A stretch of 64,000 bases of DNA, taken from an uncultured Clostridia bacterium (lineage in GTDB: Bacteria; Bacillota; Clostridia; Oscillospirales; Acutalibacteraceae). This document shows positions 7,123-16,016 of the stretch, piece by piece. Within the stretch, counting starts at the first letter, position 1. Each line of letters opens with the position of its first letter. The notes under the pieces were generated by a model. It did no database searches, was not told where the DNA came from, and saw only the letters and a list, made by a program, of their open reading frames with translations. Location: contig CAMVEX010000011.1 in the NCBI GenBank assembly GCA_947166625.1, positions 1-64,000 of the forward strand, written 5' to 3'. The position numbers and the translations under genes were made by a program.

Positions 7123-10100
7123 TCATTTCATATATCCCGCATAAAGCCCGATCAATTTGAGTATATCATCAAATGTGAATTTGCCCTTTTCAACAGCAAC
7201 CTTCAGATATGCTCCGTTAAATCCGACAAATGTATCGTAACTTACATAATCTTTGAAGACGGAATAATCATAGAGCCCGTACTGCTTCACATCCGCTTCA
7301 AACTGCTTTGTGTCATAGCGCATCTTGCCGCCCATATCGATCCAGTTATAGAATTTATCGGGGGGAGCAACAGTGAGCATATTCTGAGCGAAAGCGTTTG
7401 AATTCTGAGAGGATGTTATCGAATAAGCGACTGTATATTCTTTCGTGGTATATGCGTCAACGAGCTTTACTTTTTTGATTTTGCCGTTATCGCTGAATTT
7501 GACAAATTTATCGCCAGCGTACTGAGTGAAATTCTCCTGTGTGAGATAGATATATCTGTTAAGAGTGTAGTCAAACACGCCGTGATCGGCAATCAGCCTG
7601 AGAACGGTTCCGTCGTTGAATTTAAGATTGAGGACATCATAATAATCCTCTCCGTGATTTACGAGAAGGGCAATATCTTTGCCTTCGGTTTTACCGGTAA
7701 AGAAATTATATGACATGATCCTGTCATCAAAGGTGATTTTTTCTATCGGCTTCCGGGAGCCGTCGGCCAGAGTGATCATCGTACCCGGAGCGAAACAACC
7801 GCCGCTCTCATAAGTCATAGCGCCGAAATCATATCTTATGTAGTAGTAGTAAGTCGTTCCGTCATTGGAAACATAGTGATACTGAACAAGATGGTTGCTT
7901 GCGGCGTTATCTTTTTCTATATCATTTGTAGTGTAGCAAAGACCGTTGTTGTTTTTGCCGAATTTATAATACTGCGCATTCAGCGATCTGCCGTAGGGCT
8001 GATTTCCGTAGGCGGCGCCGTTTGCGTAGCCGAACACAGCCGAATCGGGGCCGTTTGCCTGAGCCTGACCGTGAGGCCAGGTAGTCGAGCCGGCATTGTA
8101 GGTGTATTGAGCCGCGCCGGTATCCTGGTTATAATCTTTGATATTTATCGCATTGAAAACGGGAGCAAAATAATATCCTTTGCCGGAGCTGTACGCAGTG
8201 TTTCCGTTGCTTTCGGTAGCGGGAACGGAAACTATGGGATAATAGACCGTCTGTCCGCCGGCAGTCGTTGAGCCGAAGTTAGTGCCGGTTGCGGATATAT
8301 CGGGCATAACATAGGTTTTATTATCTGCGCCTATAACCGTCTTTGCGCTGTTTGCCCAGGTGCCGACATAAGAGAACTCCGCGTAGTATGTTACGGTTTC
8401 GGGCTCAACGGCGGTCACGGATATGTTGACAACACGGGTATAGGGAACCGTCACCGTATGGAGATCATCATCGGAATTGTAGAGATACTGGTTTACATCA
8501 TTGCAGGTGTAAACGACCTGATATTCGCCGCTTTCGGCAAAGGGTATCACGGAGCCCGTATAACCGGTGCCGTTCATGGTTACGGTGTAATCCAGTGAAG
8601 AGCCGTACTTCTGAGCGGTAAGGATCATGGGATCCCAGTTGAATGCCGCCGAACTGTTTGCTTTATCAAACGAGACGATTACTTTGCCTGTGGCGCTGTC
8701 ATAGTAGCAGTAATTGTTATCGCCCGCCACCTTCGCTTTATAATTCTTTGAGGTATAATCAAAGCTGAAAGAGGGCTCGGTATAATACTGACCGAGTGCG
8801 GTGGGAGTGTAGCCGGGATATGTAAGCATATCTGCGCTGCCCGCAGAAGACTTCGCGGTGTAGAGAGTGCCTTTCTTATTGAGGGCTTCCTTTTCGATAA
8901 AACCGTAGTTGTTTGAAGTGTTATCCGTTAAAGCTGACTGCGCGTCTGCCATAGGAATACTGCCGGCAAAAGTAAAAAACAGTATTCCCATATTGACATA
9001 TTTTGTGCCGCCGCTTGTGAAAGCGTAGTTTGAATCGTTATAAACGCTGTTTACGATTGACGAATATGTGCTCGGAACATCGCTCTGCCTGAGCCAGTTA
9101 TATTGCTTTAAGCTCCCTTCAATTTTCAGGGTGCAGGATGAGGTAGCGACATGGACTCCGAGACCTTTCAAGCCGTCTCTGACGGATGTCGAGGTCGTGC
9201 AGTTTTCAAGAGTGACATTGCCTCCCGTAACTCCGAGATTTGCCATAGCGCCGCCGCTCAAGGTCGTATTTTTAATGAGAACGCTGCCGGTACTGTCAAT
9301 CAAGACCGCGTATCTGCACTCCGAAATATGAGAATTATATATGTTGGCGTTTCCTGTTATCCAAACACCCGGAGCATAGCCTTCGTTTTCAATGCCGTCG
9401 GTAACGAGAGTATCATAAACCCGCCCGTTAAGAACGGCGTTATCTACAGTACCGTTGCTGATATTCAGATAACCGTTAACTCCCGCAACGCTGCTTCTTG
9501 TATCGTTGATACAGAAGCCGTTGCCGTATATTGTTCTTCCGCCTGAAAGCGTATAAGTGGATGACACATTGATATCATCGAATAAAACCACGCTTGAGCC
9601 TGTCGGAAGACCGGTTTGTTTCGTCGCGTTTTTGGCGCCGACCACCTCAAGATTGAGCTCGGCCTTGGGCTGACCGTCATAGAGCATCGTCACCTTGATA
9701 ATGCCGTTGCCGCTGAATTTGAACTTGCCGGAGGATAAAACCTCGGCCGCGGTCGCGCCGGTGCCCGGGGTGAAGGTAAGGCCTACATTTTGAGTGCCCG
9801 CGATCCTTTCTCCGGTGAATGACAGAAGGCTGCCGTCAAAATCGGCGGCATAAGCCTTCAGGGCAAAGATATTTAATGTGTTTGAGGAGGAGGCTTCGGC
9901 ATCATTCACATAAAAGAGCTTTGAAGCCGCCACACTGTCACCGTTGCCTACTCTGTAAAGATAACTGTCTGAATTGGGCAGTGCGATTTCGAATTCGCCA
10001 TCATACTCGGGATCGGGCTCTTCGGCGTAAGCCGCGGCACAGATTTTGAAGCCTATATTGTTGATCCTGTTATTATTTTCATCGAGGGTGCCCTGATATT

Positions 10101-10659
10101 CGTTGCCCGCCTCGTGCTTCATGGTGAAAACAAGGGCGCAGGTTGAGCTTGAGCCGCTCGCAAGCTCAAAATCATTCAGGATATTCGGGATCTGGAAGCA
10201 CTCGCTGAGAGTCCCGACATATTCTTTTGAATTTAAATCAGCGATATTTCTACAGAGATATACATCGATCACATTTCCGATAGGATGACCGGAAATATAG
10301 GTGAGAGCATCGATCTCATTATCGGGAATATCGATTCCGAGGTTGCAGTTAAAATCATAATCTCCCGCATTTTTTATTTTGAAGAATCGGGTCTCCGAAT
10401 GATCCGGCTCCCATTTAACATTGCCGTCAAGAGGAATCTCATTGCCTGTTACTTCGACGCTTTTCCACTCTTCCGTATCGGGATCTGAGGACCAAAAGAG
10501 ATCAACGTCAAAAGTACTGTTTTCATTTCCGCTGAAAAAATTGCGCCCGAAGACGGTAAATCCGTTTTGCCTGCGCTCAAAAGTGGAAACAGCGAGAACA
10601 GACGAAATCAAAACCAGCGATATTATACCGAAGATAAAATTTCTTTTGGATCTTTTCAC
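7123..10659 (-). CDS. Giant secreted beta-helix protein with C-terminal Hint domain
   Basis: 1178 aa, GTG start at 10659 with SD AAAGGAGG 7-8 nt upstream; earlier in-frame codons lie in the preceding hairpin region and have no SD. After a signal-like N-terminus (RNFIFGIISLVLISSVLAVSTF) comes a TasA-like segment (VDLFWSSDPD, WEPDHSETRFFKIKNAGDYDF), a beta-sandwich stretch, and a right-handed beta-helix around residues 360-500 with repeats of the type NGYLNISNGTVDNAVLNG and GSVLIKNTTLSGGAM. A long Tyr/Ser/Asn-rich region follows. From Cys955 (codon 7795-7797) begins a Hint (hedgehog/intein) domain: CFAPGTMITLADGSRKPIEKI, then FNDGTVLRLIADHGVFD. The usual C-terminal His-Asn and nucleophile are missing (QNSNAFAQNMLTVAPP), and about 75 further residues follow. 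N-terminal thioester chemistry without full splicing is plausible (inference). Fourth gene of the sipW operon. Confidence 0.85.
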   Translation of the reverse strand: MKRSKRNFIFGIISLVLISSVLAVSTFERRQNGFTVFGRNFFSGNENSTFDVDLFWSSDPDTEEWKSVEVTGNEIPLDGNVKWEPDHSETRFFKIKNAGDYDFNCNLGIDIPDNEIDALTYISGHPIGNVIDVYLCRNIADLNSKEYVGTLSECFQIPNILNDFELASGSSSTCALVFTMKHEAGNEYQGTLDENNNRINNIGFKICAAAYAEEPDPEYDGEFEIALPNSDSYLYRVGNGDSVAASKLFYVNDAEASSSNTLNIFALKAYAADFDGSLLSFTGERIAGTQNVGLTFTPGTGATAAEVLSSGKFKFSGNGIIKVTMLYDGQPKAELNLEVVGAKNATKQTGLPTGSSVVLFDDINVSSTYTLSGGRTIYGNGFCINDTRSSVAGVNGYLNISNGTVDNAVLNGRVYDTLVTDGIENEGYAPGVWITGNANIYNSHISECRYAVLIDSTGSVLIKNTTLSGGAMANLGVTGGNVTLENCTTSTSVRDGLKGLGVHVATSSCTLKIEGSLKQYNWLRQSDVPSTYSSIVNSVYNDSNYAFTSGGTKYVNMGILFFTFAGSIPMADAQSALTDNTSNNYGFIEKEALNKKGTLYTAKSSAGSADMLTYPGYTPTALGQYYTEPSFSFDYTSKNYKAKVAGDNNYCYYDSATGKVIVSFDKANSSAAFNWDPMILTAQKYGSSLDYTVTMNGTGYTGSVIPFAESGEYQVVYTCNDVNQYLYNSDDDLHTVTVPYTRVVNISVTAVEPETVTYYAEFSYVGTWANSAKTVIGADNKTYVMPDISATGTNFGSTTAGGQTVYYPIVSVPATESNGNTAYSSGKGYYFAPVFNAINIKDYNQDTGAAQYTYNAGSTTWPHGQAQANGPDSAVFGYANGAAYGNQPYGRSLNAQYYKFGKNNNGLCYTTNDIEKDNAASNHLVQYHYVSNDGTTYYYYIRYDFGAMTYESGGCFAPGTMITLADGSRKPIEKITFDDRIMSYNFFTGKTEGKDIALLVNHGEDYYDVLNLKFNDGTVLRLIADHGVFDYTLNRYIYLTQENFTQYAGDKFVKFSDNGKIKKVKLVDAYTTKEYTVAYSITSSQNSNAFAQNMLTVAPPDKFYNWIDMGGKMRYDTKQFEADVKQYGLYDYSVFKDYVSYDTFVGFNGAYLKVAVEKGKFTFDDILKLIGLYAGYMK

Positions 10660-10680
10660 TATGGCTCCTCCTTTCCCGAC

Positions 10681-10746
10681 GGTGATCAAAAACAATAAAT
10701 CTTTATTACCTTTGATCACCGTTCACCCCGGTGAGGGGGTGAACGG
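10681..10746 (-). promoter_or_regulatory. Two consecutive hairpins between tasA-like gene 2 and the Hint gene
   Basis: On the minus strand, CCGTTCACCCC pairs perfectly with GGGGTGAACGG (11 bp, 6-nt loop; 10719-10746), and directly after it GGTGATCAAA pairs with TTTGATCACC (10 bp, 20-nt loop; 10681-10720). Neither is followed by a U-run, so they are not classic terminators. They may mark an RNA-processing or 3'-stabilising site that lets the upstream TasA-like genes be expressed more than the Hint gene. Confidence 0.6.
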
Positions 10747-10763
10747 ATTACAGATCAAAAAGA

Positions 10764-11759
10764 TCAGAATGTGTAGGTGTAAGTGCCTGCGGTGATGTAT
10801 TCGCCGGTTTCAACGCCGTTGACTCTCTCAAAGAGACGAAGCTCAACGGTCATGGTAAGGCCGGAAACATCGGAAGCCGCGCCGCAGCTGAAGTTGTTGA
10901 CTCTGTCACAAACTTCTGCGTAGGTGATATATGCGCCTCTGGAATCCTTGAGAAGTCTGAATTCAGCGCCTGCCTCGATAGCGGCGGGATTTGCAAATGA
11001 TACCCAGTTGCCGTTATCCCATTCATCATAAGCGCCTGCGAGCGTAACAGCGCCGGCGGCGATATCACGGTCAAATGATACGACGAAATCAGCATTCCAA
11101 TCGGCATACTCTGCCTCGGGAGCGCCTGCAACAGTCTTAAGAGTGTAAGCTGTGTCAAGAGCTACATCGGTAATCTCGGAAACGTCGAGCTCCTGAATAA
11201 GACCTACAACCTCTGCATAGGTTGCTTCGTCGTTATCCTGAGTTGCATAAACGGCGATGGCAATACCGTCAGCGGTCTTGTCCATATAGCGGTTACCCGC
11301 GTTTTTATCCATTGAACCTGCGAGCTGGATAGCGGCGGAAGTTTCGCCCGAAGCAAGTCTGCCCTCGAATGAGGTGGCCTCTGCGCCGTTTACGGTCCAA
11401 GTGATAACATCGGCAAGCTCGGAATCACCGTCAATACCTATGACGTTGATCTTATACTTGATGTCGCAGGTGCCGGTATTCTTGAGGTAAACATCCTCAA
11501 CCGTATAGCTGCAGCCGGGTTCCCAAAGGACTTCTTCGCCGTCATTTACGCCGACAAATGAAAGGGTCTTGCCTACGAGAGTTGCGTCACTGTCATCAAC
11601 AAGGTCAATGTAAAGGTTGCCGGATTTAACTGTGTTGACAAGTGATGAAGTGGAAGTTGACCACCAAGCGAAGGTGGTGCCAAGAAGCATTACGAAGCAA
11701 AGCGCAAGAGAAATAACGCTCGCTGTCAATGCGCTCTTGGACGAAGTTTTCTTGAACAT
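10764..11759 (-). CDS. TasA/CalY-like secreted matrix protein 2
   Basis: 331 aa, start after SD GAGGAG. N-terminal SKSALTASVISLALCFVMLLGTTFAWWS followed by VNTVKSGNLYIDLVDDSDATLVG is the SipW-dependent signal and first strand of the TasA/camelysin fold. The family landmarks LWEPGCSYTVEDVYLKNTGTCDIKYKINVIGIDGDSEL and KTADGIAIAVYATQ match the neighbouring protein almost position by position. About 130 extra residues at the C-terminus (from about 200) form a second domain of unknown type that ends EYITAGTYTYTF. TasA-type proteins assemble into extracellular fibres in Bacillus; a fibre or surface-layer role is inferred here. Located between tasA-like gene 1 and the Hint gene. Confidence 0.85.
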   Translation of the reverse strand: MFKKTSSKSALTASVISLALCFVMLLGTTFAWWSTSTSSLVNTVKSGNLYIDLVDDSDATLVGKTLSFVGVNDGEEVLWEPGCSYTVEDVYLKNTGTCDIKYKINVIGIDGDSELADVITWTVNGAEATSFEGRLASGETSAAIQLAGSMDKNAGNRYMDKTADGIAIAVYATQDNDEATYAEVVGLIQELDVSEITDVALDTAYTLKTVAGAPEAEYADWNADFVVSFDRDIAAGAVTLAGAYDEWDNGNWVSFANPAAIEAGAEFRLLKDSRGAYITYAEVCDRVNNFSCGAASDVSGLTMTVELRLFERVNGVETGEYITAGTYTYTF

Positions 11760-11814
11760 AAGAAATTTCTCCTCTTCAAATTATTTTCAACCTTAACGGT
11801 TTGAATTACAAGAC

Positions 11815-12366
11815 TTATGCTGCGGGGTATTCTGCCTGTTCCGTGGTCTGCTTTGCGTAAACGGTGATGCTGATTCCGTCAGCGGTTTTCCCCATAACGG
11901 AATTGGGTGTGTCGTGCTTCATGGTGCCGACGAGAACAACGGGGACCTTAGCCGCTCCGGCGGCAAGAGTCGCTTCATAGCTCTCAAGGTCAACATTCTC
12001 ACCGTTGACTTTGACCGACCAGTCGATCCATTCTCCGAGATCACCGGAGCCGTCTATGCCGGTAACAACGATTTTATATTTGAGATCGAGGTCGCCGTTG
12101 TTTTTGATATAAACAGTTTCAAGGGTATATTCGCCGTCGGGCTGCCAAAGCAGATCCGAGCCCTCAAAATCGACAGTACCGCCGACGATAGAATTATCGG
12201 AAGCATCAACAAGCTCAACATCAAGGGTACCTGCCTGGATGGTGTTAACATTTGTTGAGGAGCTGTCATTGAAAACAGCGTATGTAGCTCCGATAAACAT
12301 TCCTACAGCCACGGTAAGAGCCAATACACCGGAAACGATTGACCTTACGGATGATTTTTTGCTCAT
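11815..12366 (-). CDS. TasA/CalY-like secreted matrix protein 1
   Basis: 183 aa, the size of a single TasA/camelysin (peptidase M73-type) domain, with a very strong SD (AAAGGAGGAG). Signal SIVSGVLALTVAVGMFIGATYAVFND, then NTIQAGTLDVELVDASDNSIVGG. The core LLWQPDGEYTLETVYIKNNGDLDLKYKIVVTGIDGSGDLGEW and MGKTADGISITVYAKQTTEQ is closely similar to protein 2. Camelysin was first described as a protease but TasA relatives are structural; no protease motif is visible. Second gene of the operon, 72 bp after sipW. Confidence 0.88.
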   Translation of the reverse strand: MSKKSSVRSIVSGVLALTVAVGMFIGATYAVFNDSSSTNVNTIQAGTLDVELVDASDNSIVGGTVDFEGSDLLWQPDGEYTLETVYIKNNGDLDLKYKIVVTGIDGSGDLGEWIDWSVKVNGENVDLESYEATLAAGAAKVPVVLVGTMKHDTPNSVMGKTADGISITVYAKQTTEQAEYPAA

Positions 12367-12438
12367 TACAATACTCCTCCTTTCTCAAATTTTTTATTGC
12401 AAAAACGCCTGAACGTTTACAGGGTTACAAACCTGAGT

Positions 12439-13131
12439 TTATTCTTTATCTTCATTTCCCGGAGCGTCGGAACCGCCGAGCTGCTCTCTGAGCGCCTTTA
12501 TCTCGGCCATCATCTCTTCCGTACGCTTCTTTTCGGCGGCAAGCTCGTCTCTCTCCGCCTGAATCGCATCGGACTGCTCTTTTTTATATTGCCTGAAAGC
12601 TTTGACGGTGCTTATCCCCTGCAACAAAATAAACAGCATAAACGGGATAAGGATACAGCAAACATATCCCGGAACGGTTTTGAGAAAATTGAAAAATCTG
12701 CCTACCTTGGGAATTCTGAACTGATATTTGCCGACTACGCTGTAATAATCGACCACGGTCTGATCATCGGTATCGGTAGAGGTGCCGTAGGTCACAAAAC
12801 CCGGATCGCCCTCGGCTGTGGTAGTGAGGCGGCGGATTTTATGGGTGACGGTTTCGCCGTAACTCGCGCTGTCTCTCGAAACGAAGCTGATGATATCGCC
12901 CTCTTTGAGAGTGGAGGGATCGACCTCTTTGACAACGGCAACATCGCCCGCCTCAAAATCTGTCGCCTTCATCGAATCGGAAAGAACGACGAAGGCCTTA
13001 TAGCCGAATATACTGCGGTCATTCTTATCAAAAACCTTGACCGAAACGAAGGTAAACACCATTATCGCGACCGAGAATATCAGGAGGATCCAAGTGATAA
13101 CGGATCTGACGGTATCAATGCCCTTTTTCAT
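12439..13131 (-). CDS. sipW: SipW-type (ER-type, S26B) signal peptidase I
   Basis: 230 aa from MKKGIDTV (13131), after SD GAGGTG; upstream in-frame ATGs overlap the promoter and are rejected. One TM at about 11-33. The catalytic Ser53 is in VVLSDSM and the second catalytic residue is His97 in ETVTHKI, replacing the Lys of ordinary bacterial type I peptidases, the hallmark of SipW and the eukaryotic signal peptidase. Conserved D/E-type boxes GTSTDTDD (116-123) and VVGKYQFRIPKVG follow. A second TM at about 157-172 is followed by a coiled-coil tail (about 180-220) rich in E, K and A. In Bacillus subtilis SipW processes TasA and TapA; the four genes downstream here all begin with SipW-like signals and are its likely substrates. 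Confidence 0.92.
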   Translation of the reverse strand: MKKGIDTVRSVITWILLIFSVAIMVFTFVSVKVFDKNDRSIFGYKAFVVLSDSMKATDFEAGDVAVVKEVDPSTLKEGDIISFVSRDSASYGETVTHKIRRLTTTAEGDPGFVTYGTSTDTDDQTVVDYYSVVGKYQFRIPKVGRFFNFLKTVPGYVCCILIPFMLFILLQGISTVKAFRQYKKEQSDAIQAERDELAAEKKRTEEMMAEIKALREQLGGSDAPGNEDKE

Positions 13132-13294
13132 TGCATTCACCTCGGGGAAATAATCGCAGGCGGGGCTGCGGCCGTGAAATATAGAATACAAAGCCCGGCG
13201 CAGCAAAATCTCATTTCCGCCGCGCAGCAGTGTAAGGAAACCGGGTAATCGGATATAAAATCCAAACTTATATTCCAAGATAATATTCTGATTT

Positions 13295-13323
13295 AGTATA
13301 TCACGGCAAAAAAAGTTAGTCAA
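13295..13323 (-). promoter_or_regulatory. Promoter of the sipW operon
   Basis: TTGACT (13318-13323), 17-bp spacer, TATACT (13295-13300) on the minus strand. Predicted transcription start near 13288 leaves a leader of about 155 nt before sipW, in which no known regulatory RNA was recognised. Confidence 0.75.
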
Positions 13324-13390
13324 GTGTTAGTTTTTATGATAGATATTATAAATCTAAAAAAGTATGATGATAAACTGTTGATTTTGACGC

Positions 13391-13421
13391 ATAAAAAATG
13401 CCGCCAAGGCGGCATTTTTAT
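13391..13421 (-). terminator. Terminator after the metallophosphoesterase gene
   Basis: AAATGCCGCC and GGCGGCATTT form a 9-10 bp stem with A-run on one side and T-run on the other, so it can work in both directions. It separates the metallophosphoesterase gene from the sipW operon on the minus strand. Confidence 0.85.
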
Positions 13422-13430
13422 TGAAAAATT

Positions 13431-15128
13431 TTACATTCTGTTTTGCAGCGGAAAAATAAAGGAAAACAAGCGTTTTATGAATTCCGAGATTTTGTTTATG
13501 AATGTGGCAAAGGCGCTGAGTCCGCGCGGCTGAGGCGATCCCTGCCCGGGGATGAAGACGTCTCTGTCTGAAACATCGGAATCAATGAGAAATTTATCGG
13601 TCAGCGGATAGAGCAGTTTTTCGGCGACCGCATAGGAATTCTCTTTTTCGGAACCGACTGCCCTGAAAAGCAAGCCGAGTTCATTTGTGTCAAGAGGCGA
13701 TTGAGCGCCGATAATTTCGAGCAGCAGGTTGAGGTTTTCTCTGCCCGCGCGCGAGAGGATATATTCGAGGCCGGTATTTACGCCTTTTATGAATATCTCG
13801 GCTTCCGTATTTGAGGCGGAGGGCAGGTTTTCATCCCCGTAATAATGATTTGCGACAAGCGCGCTCGCAAGCTTGATCAGCGAGCCGTAATCGGATCGGG
13901 GAATGGTGACGCCCTTTGATTTTGCGAGCTTTTCAATGCTCACCGCCCCGTCACCGGAATTATAAATCGGCATATTCAAAGCGTCATTGATCGCATTGAA
14001 AAGGATATCTATCTGATCTGAAAGCGCTCCGTCACCGGCCTTCAGCTTATTCTTTATGAAATCGGGAGAGGTGTATCTGAGTATCTTTTTTTCAACCGAA
14101 TATCTGAAAATGCCGTATGCGTAGCCTTCATAATCGGTTTCAAGCATTTCTCTCTGCGCGGAGGTATAGCCCGGGATAAGCGAGGATGTATCGCATTCCC
14201 CGATTTTTTTCATCTTTATATCCGCTCCGCCTTCAGATAACGTGACGCGCCTGTATTCGAGAGGATAAGACGACAGCGCGGTGGTAAGTATATCATAGAC
14301 CTTTTTGCCGTTTGAGCCTGTGAATGAGGCGATATCGTTGCCGTGCTCGTGACCCGTGAAAACATATTCTATACCCCAGCGGGTGAATTTTTCAGCAATC
14401 CGCTCGCTCCCGCGGACTATAAAATCTTTCATCAGCAGTTTGCCCATATACAGATGCTCAAGGAGCGGATGATGCATCATATATATGATTTTTTTGCCGT
14501 CACGGGCAGCCGCATTTGCCTGCTCCTCTATCCAATTCAAAAGCGAGGCGGTGATCCCGTCGCCGTCGTTACCGGGATCATTTGAATCTACCGCTATCAG
14601 GCGGTAATCCCCGGCGACATCCGCAGTGTAAGAAGCGGTGGAATCATGGACCGCCAGAGCGCCGTCATACCCGAAAGAATGATAATACTCTTTGAACTCC
14701 TCACGGGTCGAGCGGAAATAATCGTGGTTACCCGGCACAACATATACCTGTATCCCGGTTTTGCTCTCAAAATCCGAGAGCAGAGACGCTGTGAATCTGT
14801 GCTGAGCTTCGTTTCCGTTTCGGGTGAGATCGCCGGCAATGAGAATGAACGAAGCCCCTTCATCGGCGCTGTCATTCAGGAATTTTTCGGTAAGAGAAGC
14901 CGCCTGGTCATAGAGATTCCCCGAGCCCGAAGCCTGAAAATAAAGCTCGCTTTCGGGATAGTTTATCTCAAGCTCGGTAAGGGTGTTTTCGATATGCATA
15001 TCTGTTCCGACGGTGAATGTGACCGAATCATCATCCGCGAAGGCGTAAAGCGAAGCGGCGAGAATGCCGAACATAAGAATCACAGTAAGCAGTATGGAAA
15101 TCGGTTTCAGACAAAATCTTTTTTTCAT
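13431..15128 (-). CDS. Exported calcineurin-like metallophosphoesterase
   Basis: 565 aa with a Sec signal (SILLTVILMFGILAASLYAFA). The five metal-binding blocks of the calcineurin-like family are present: D43-x-H45 in GTDMHIE, GD100 in AGDLTRN, GNHD at 133-136, His219/220 in MMHHP, and GHEHG at 259-263. Such enzymes cleave phosphomonoesters, phosphodiesters or nucleotides. The C-terminal half (about 300-540) is of unknown fold. The last 25 residues (FINKISEFIKRLFSFIF) form an aromatic, basic amphipathic tail resembling those of other exported proteins in this window. SD GGGAAG. Lies 99 bp after the esterase gene and may share its transcript. Confidence 0.9.
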   Translation of the reverse strand: MKKRFCLKPISILLTVILMFGILAASLYAFADDDSVTFTVGTDMHIENTLTELEINYPESELYFQASGSGNLYDQAASLTEKFLNDSADEGASFILIAGDLTRNGNEAQHRFTASLLSDFESKTGIQVYVVPGNHDYFRSTREEFKEYYHSFGYDGALAVHDSTASYTADVAGDYRLIAVDSNDPGNDGDGITASLLNWIEEQANAAARDGKKIIYMMHHPLLEHLYMGKLLMKDFIVRGSERIAEKFTRWGIEYVFTGHEHGNDIASFTGSNGKKVYDILTTALSSYPLEYRRVTLSEGGADIKMKKIGECDTSSLIPGYTSAQREMLETDYEGYAYGIFRYSVEKKILRYTSPDFIKNKLKAGDGALSDQIDILFNAINDALNMPIYNSGDGAVSIEKLAKSKGVTIPRSDYGSLIKLASALVANHYYGDENLPSASNTEAEIFIKGVNTGLEYILSRAGRENLNLLLEIIGAQSPLDTNELGLLFRAVGSEKENSYAVAEKLLYPLTDKFLIDSDVSDRDVFIPGQGSPQPRGLSAFATFINKISEFIKRLFSFIFPLQNRM

Positions 15129-15226
15129 ATTATCTTCCCTTTCTCCCGCTCTGCGGGAATGCAGATCGCGACTTATATATAATGTACTTTATCAAAAAAC
15201 TGTATAAAACGGGAAAGGCTTTGAAT

Positions 15227-15859
15227 TTAATATTGAATACTCTCTGCGGCGCGGGCAAATACTTTCGCCGTCCTGATATCCGCATCCTTAAAATGATTGC
15301 CCTCATTCCATTCGAGGCTGCAATTTATGCCTTCGGAGCACAGAATCGAGCTGGCTTCTCTGATACGGTCGCCCACGGTCGCCGTCACGGGATTTTTTGT
15401 CTTTTCCTCTTTATCCCCGAGGCTGAGGCAGACGCCGGCGCAACGGATTTCGCCTTCCCGCATAAAATCAACAAAACCAGGAAACCATACCGAAGGAGAC
15501 GCCGCCGCGACCGCGGAAAACACATCGCACCTGTAAGCCGACCAAACGGCAAACAGCCCCGCGAGAGAATAACCGCCGATGATATACTTTTTATTTTTAT
15601 CCGAACAGAGCTTAAGAATTTCCTTCAAAGTATTTTCCGCGCCGCCGCCGAAAGGCTCTTTGCCGAATACCGCAGGCGCCGCCCAAGGGGAAAGATCATT
15701 GTTCCAATCCTCGATTTTTACGGCAGACAAACAAAATTTTTTATCTGTAAGGCGGCTTATTTCTTTTATTTCATTTTCAATAAGCGGCAGATCACGGCTG
15801 TCCACGGGCTGAATAAGCATCAGCGGAGCCGCTGCATCACCGTATCCGTAAATTTTCAC
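15227..15859 (-). CDS. Alpha/beta-hydrolase, esterase-like
   Basis: 210 aa from a GTG start (15859) preceded by AGGG; this start lies 50 nt downstream of a good promoter, whereas the longest frame begins upstream of it. The nucleophile elbow is GGYSLAG (Ser98), and a late EGNHF supplies the likely catalytic His189. The nearest known types are Fes/IroE-like and other small cytosolic carboxylesterases; no signal peptide. Substrate unknown. First gene of a probable two-gene unit with the metallophosphoesterase. Confidence 0.75.
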   Translation of the reverse strand: MKIYGYGDAAAPLMLIQPVDSRDLPLIENEIKEISRLTDKKFCLSAVKIEDWNNDLSPWAAPAVFGKEPFGGGAENTLKEILKLCSDKNKKYIIGGYSLAGLFAVWSAYRCDVFSAVAAASPSVWFPGFVDFMREGEIRCAGVCLSLGDKEEKTKNPVTATVGDRIREASSILCSEGINCSLEWNEGNHFKDADIRTAKVFARAAESIQY

Positions 15860-15917
15860 TTGACATCCCTCGCCACATGGTTTCAAAATAAAAGCAGAAT
15901 ATCCGGTAATATGATTT

Positions 15918-15946
15918 ATTATATCATACGACGCAGTATTATTCAA
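15918..15946 (-). promoter_or_regulatory. Promoter of the esterase gene
   Basis: TTGAAT (15941-15946), 17-bp spacer, TATAAT (15918-15923) on the minus strand. It fixes the translational start as the GTG at 15859. Confidence 0.7.
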
Positions 15947-16016
15947 ACATCTTTTGCCGGGATGAAGATCTGATCTCACGATTAGGCCACAGGCGGTGGT
16001 ATGCGGGTTCGGCTTG

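Noticed and set aside
8000..10700. Plus-strand genes opposite the Hint gene
   Set aside because: Several open plus-strand frames exist, but they lack SDs and family features and mirror the codon pattern of the minus-strand gene.
10660..10719. ATG start for the Hint protein at 10719
   Set aside because: No SD, and it lies inside the second hairpin; GTG at 10659 has AAAGGAGG at the right distance and gives a good signal peptide.
12367..12438. Terminator between sipW and tasA-like gene 1
   Set aside because: Only a 5-bp stem (AAACG/CGTTT) with a short T-run; too weak to call.
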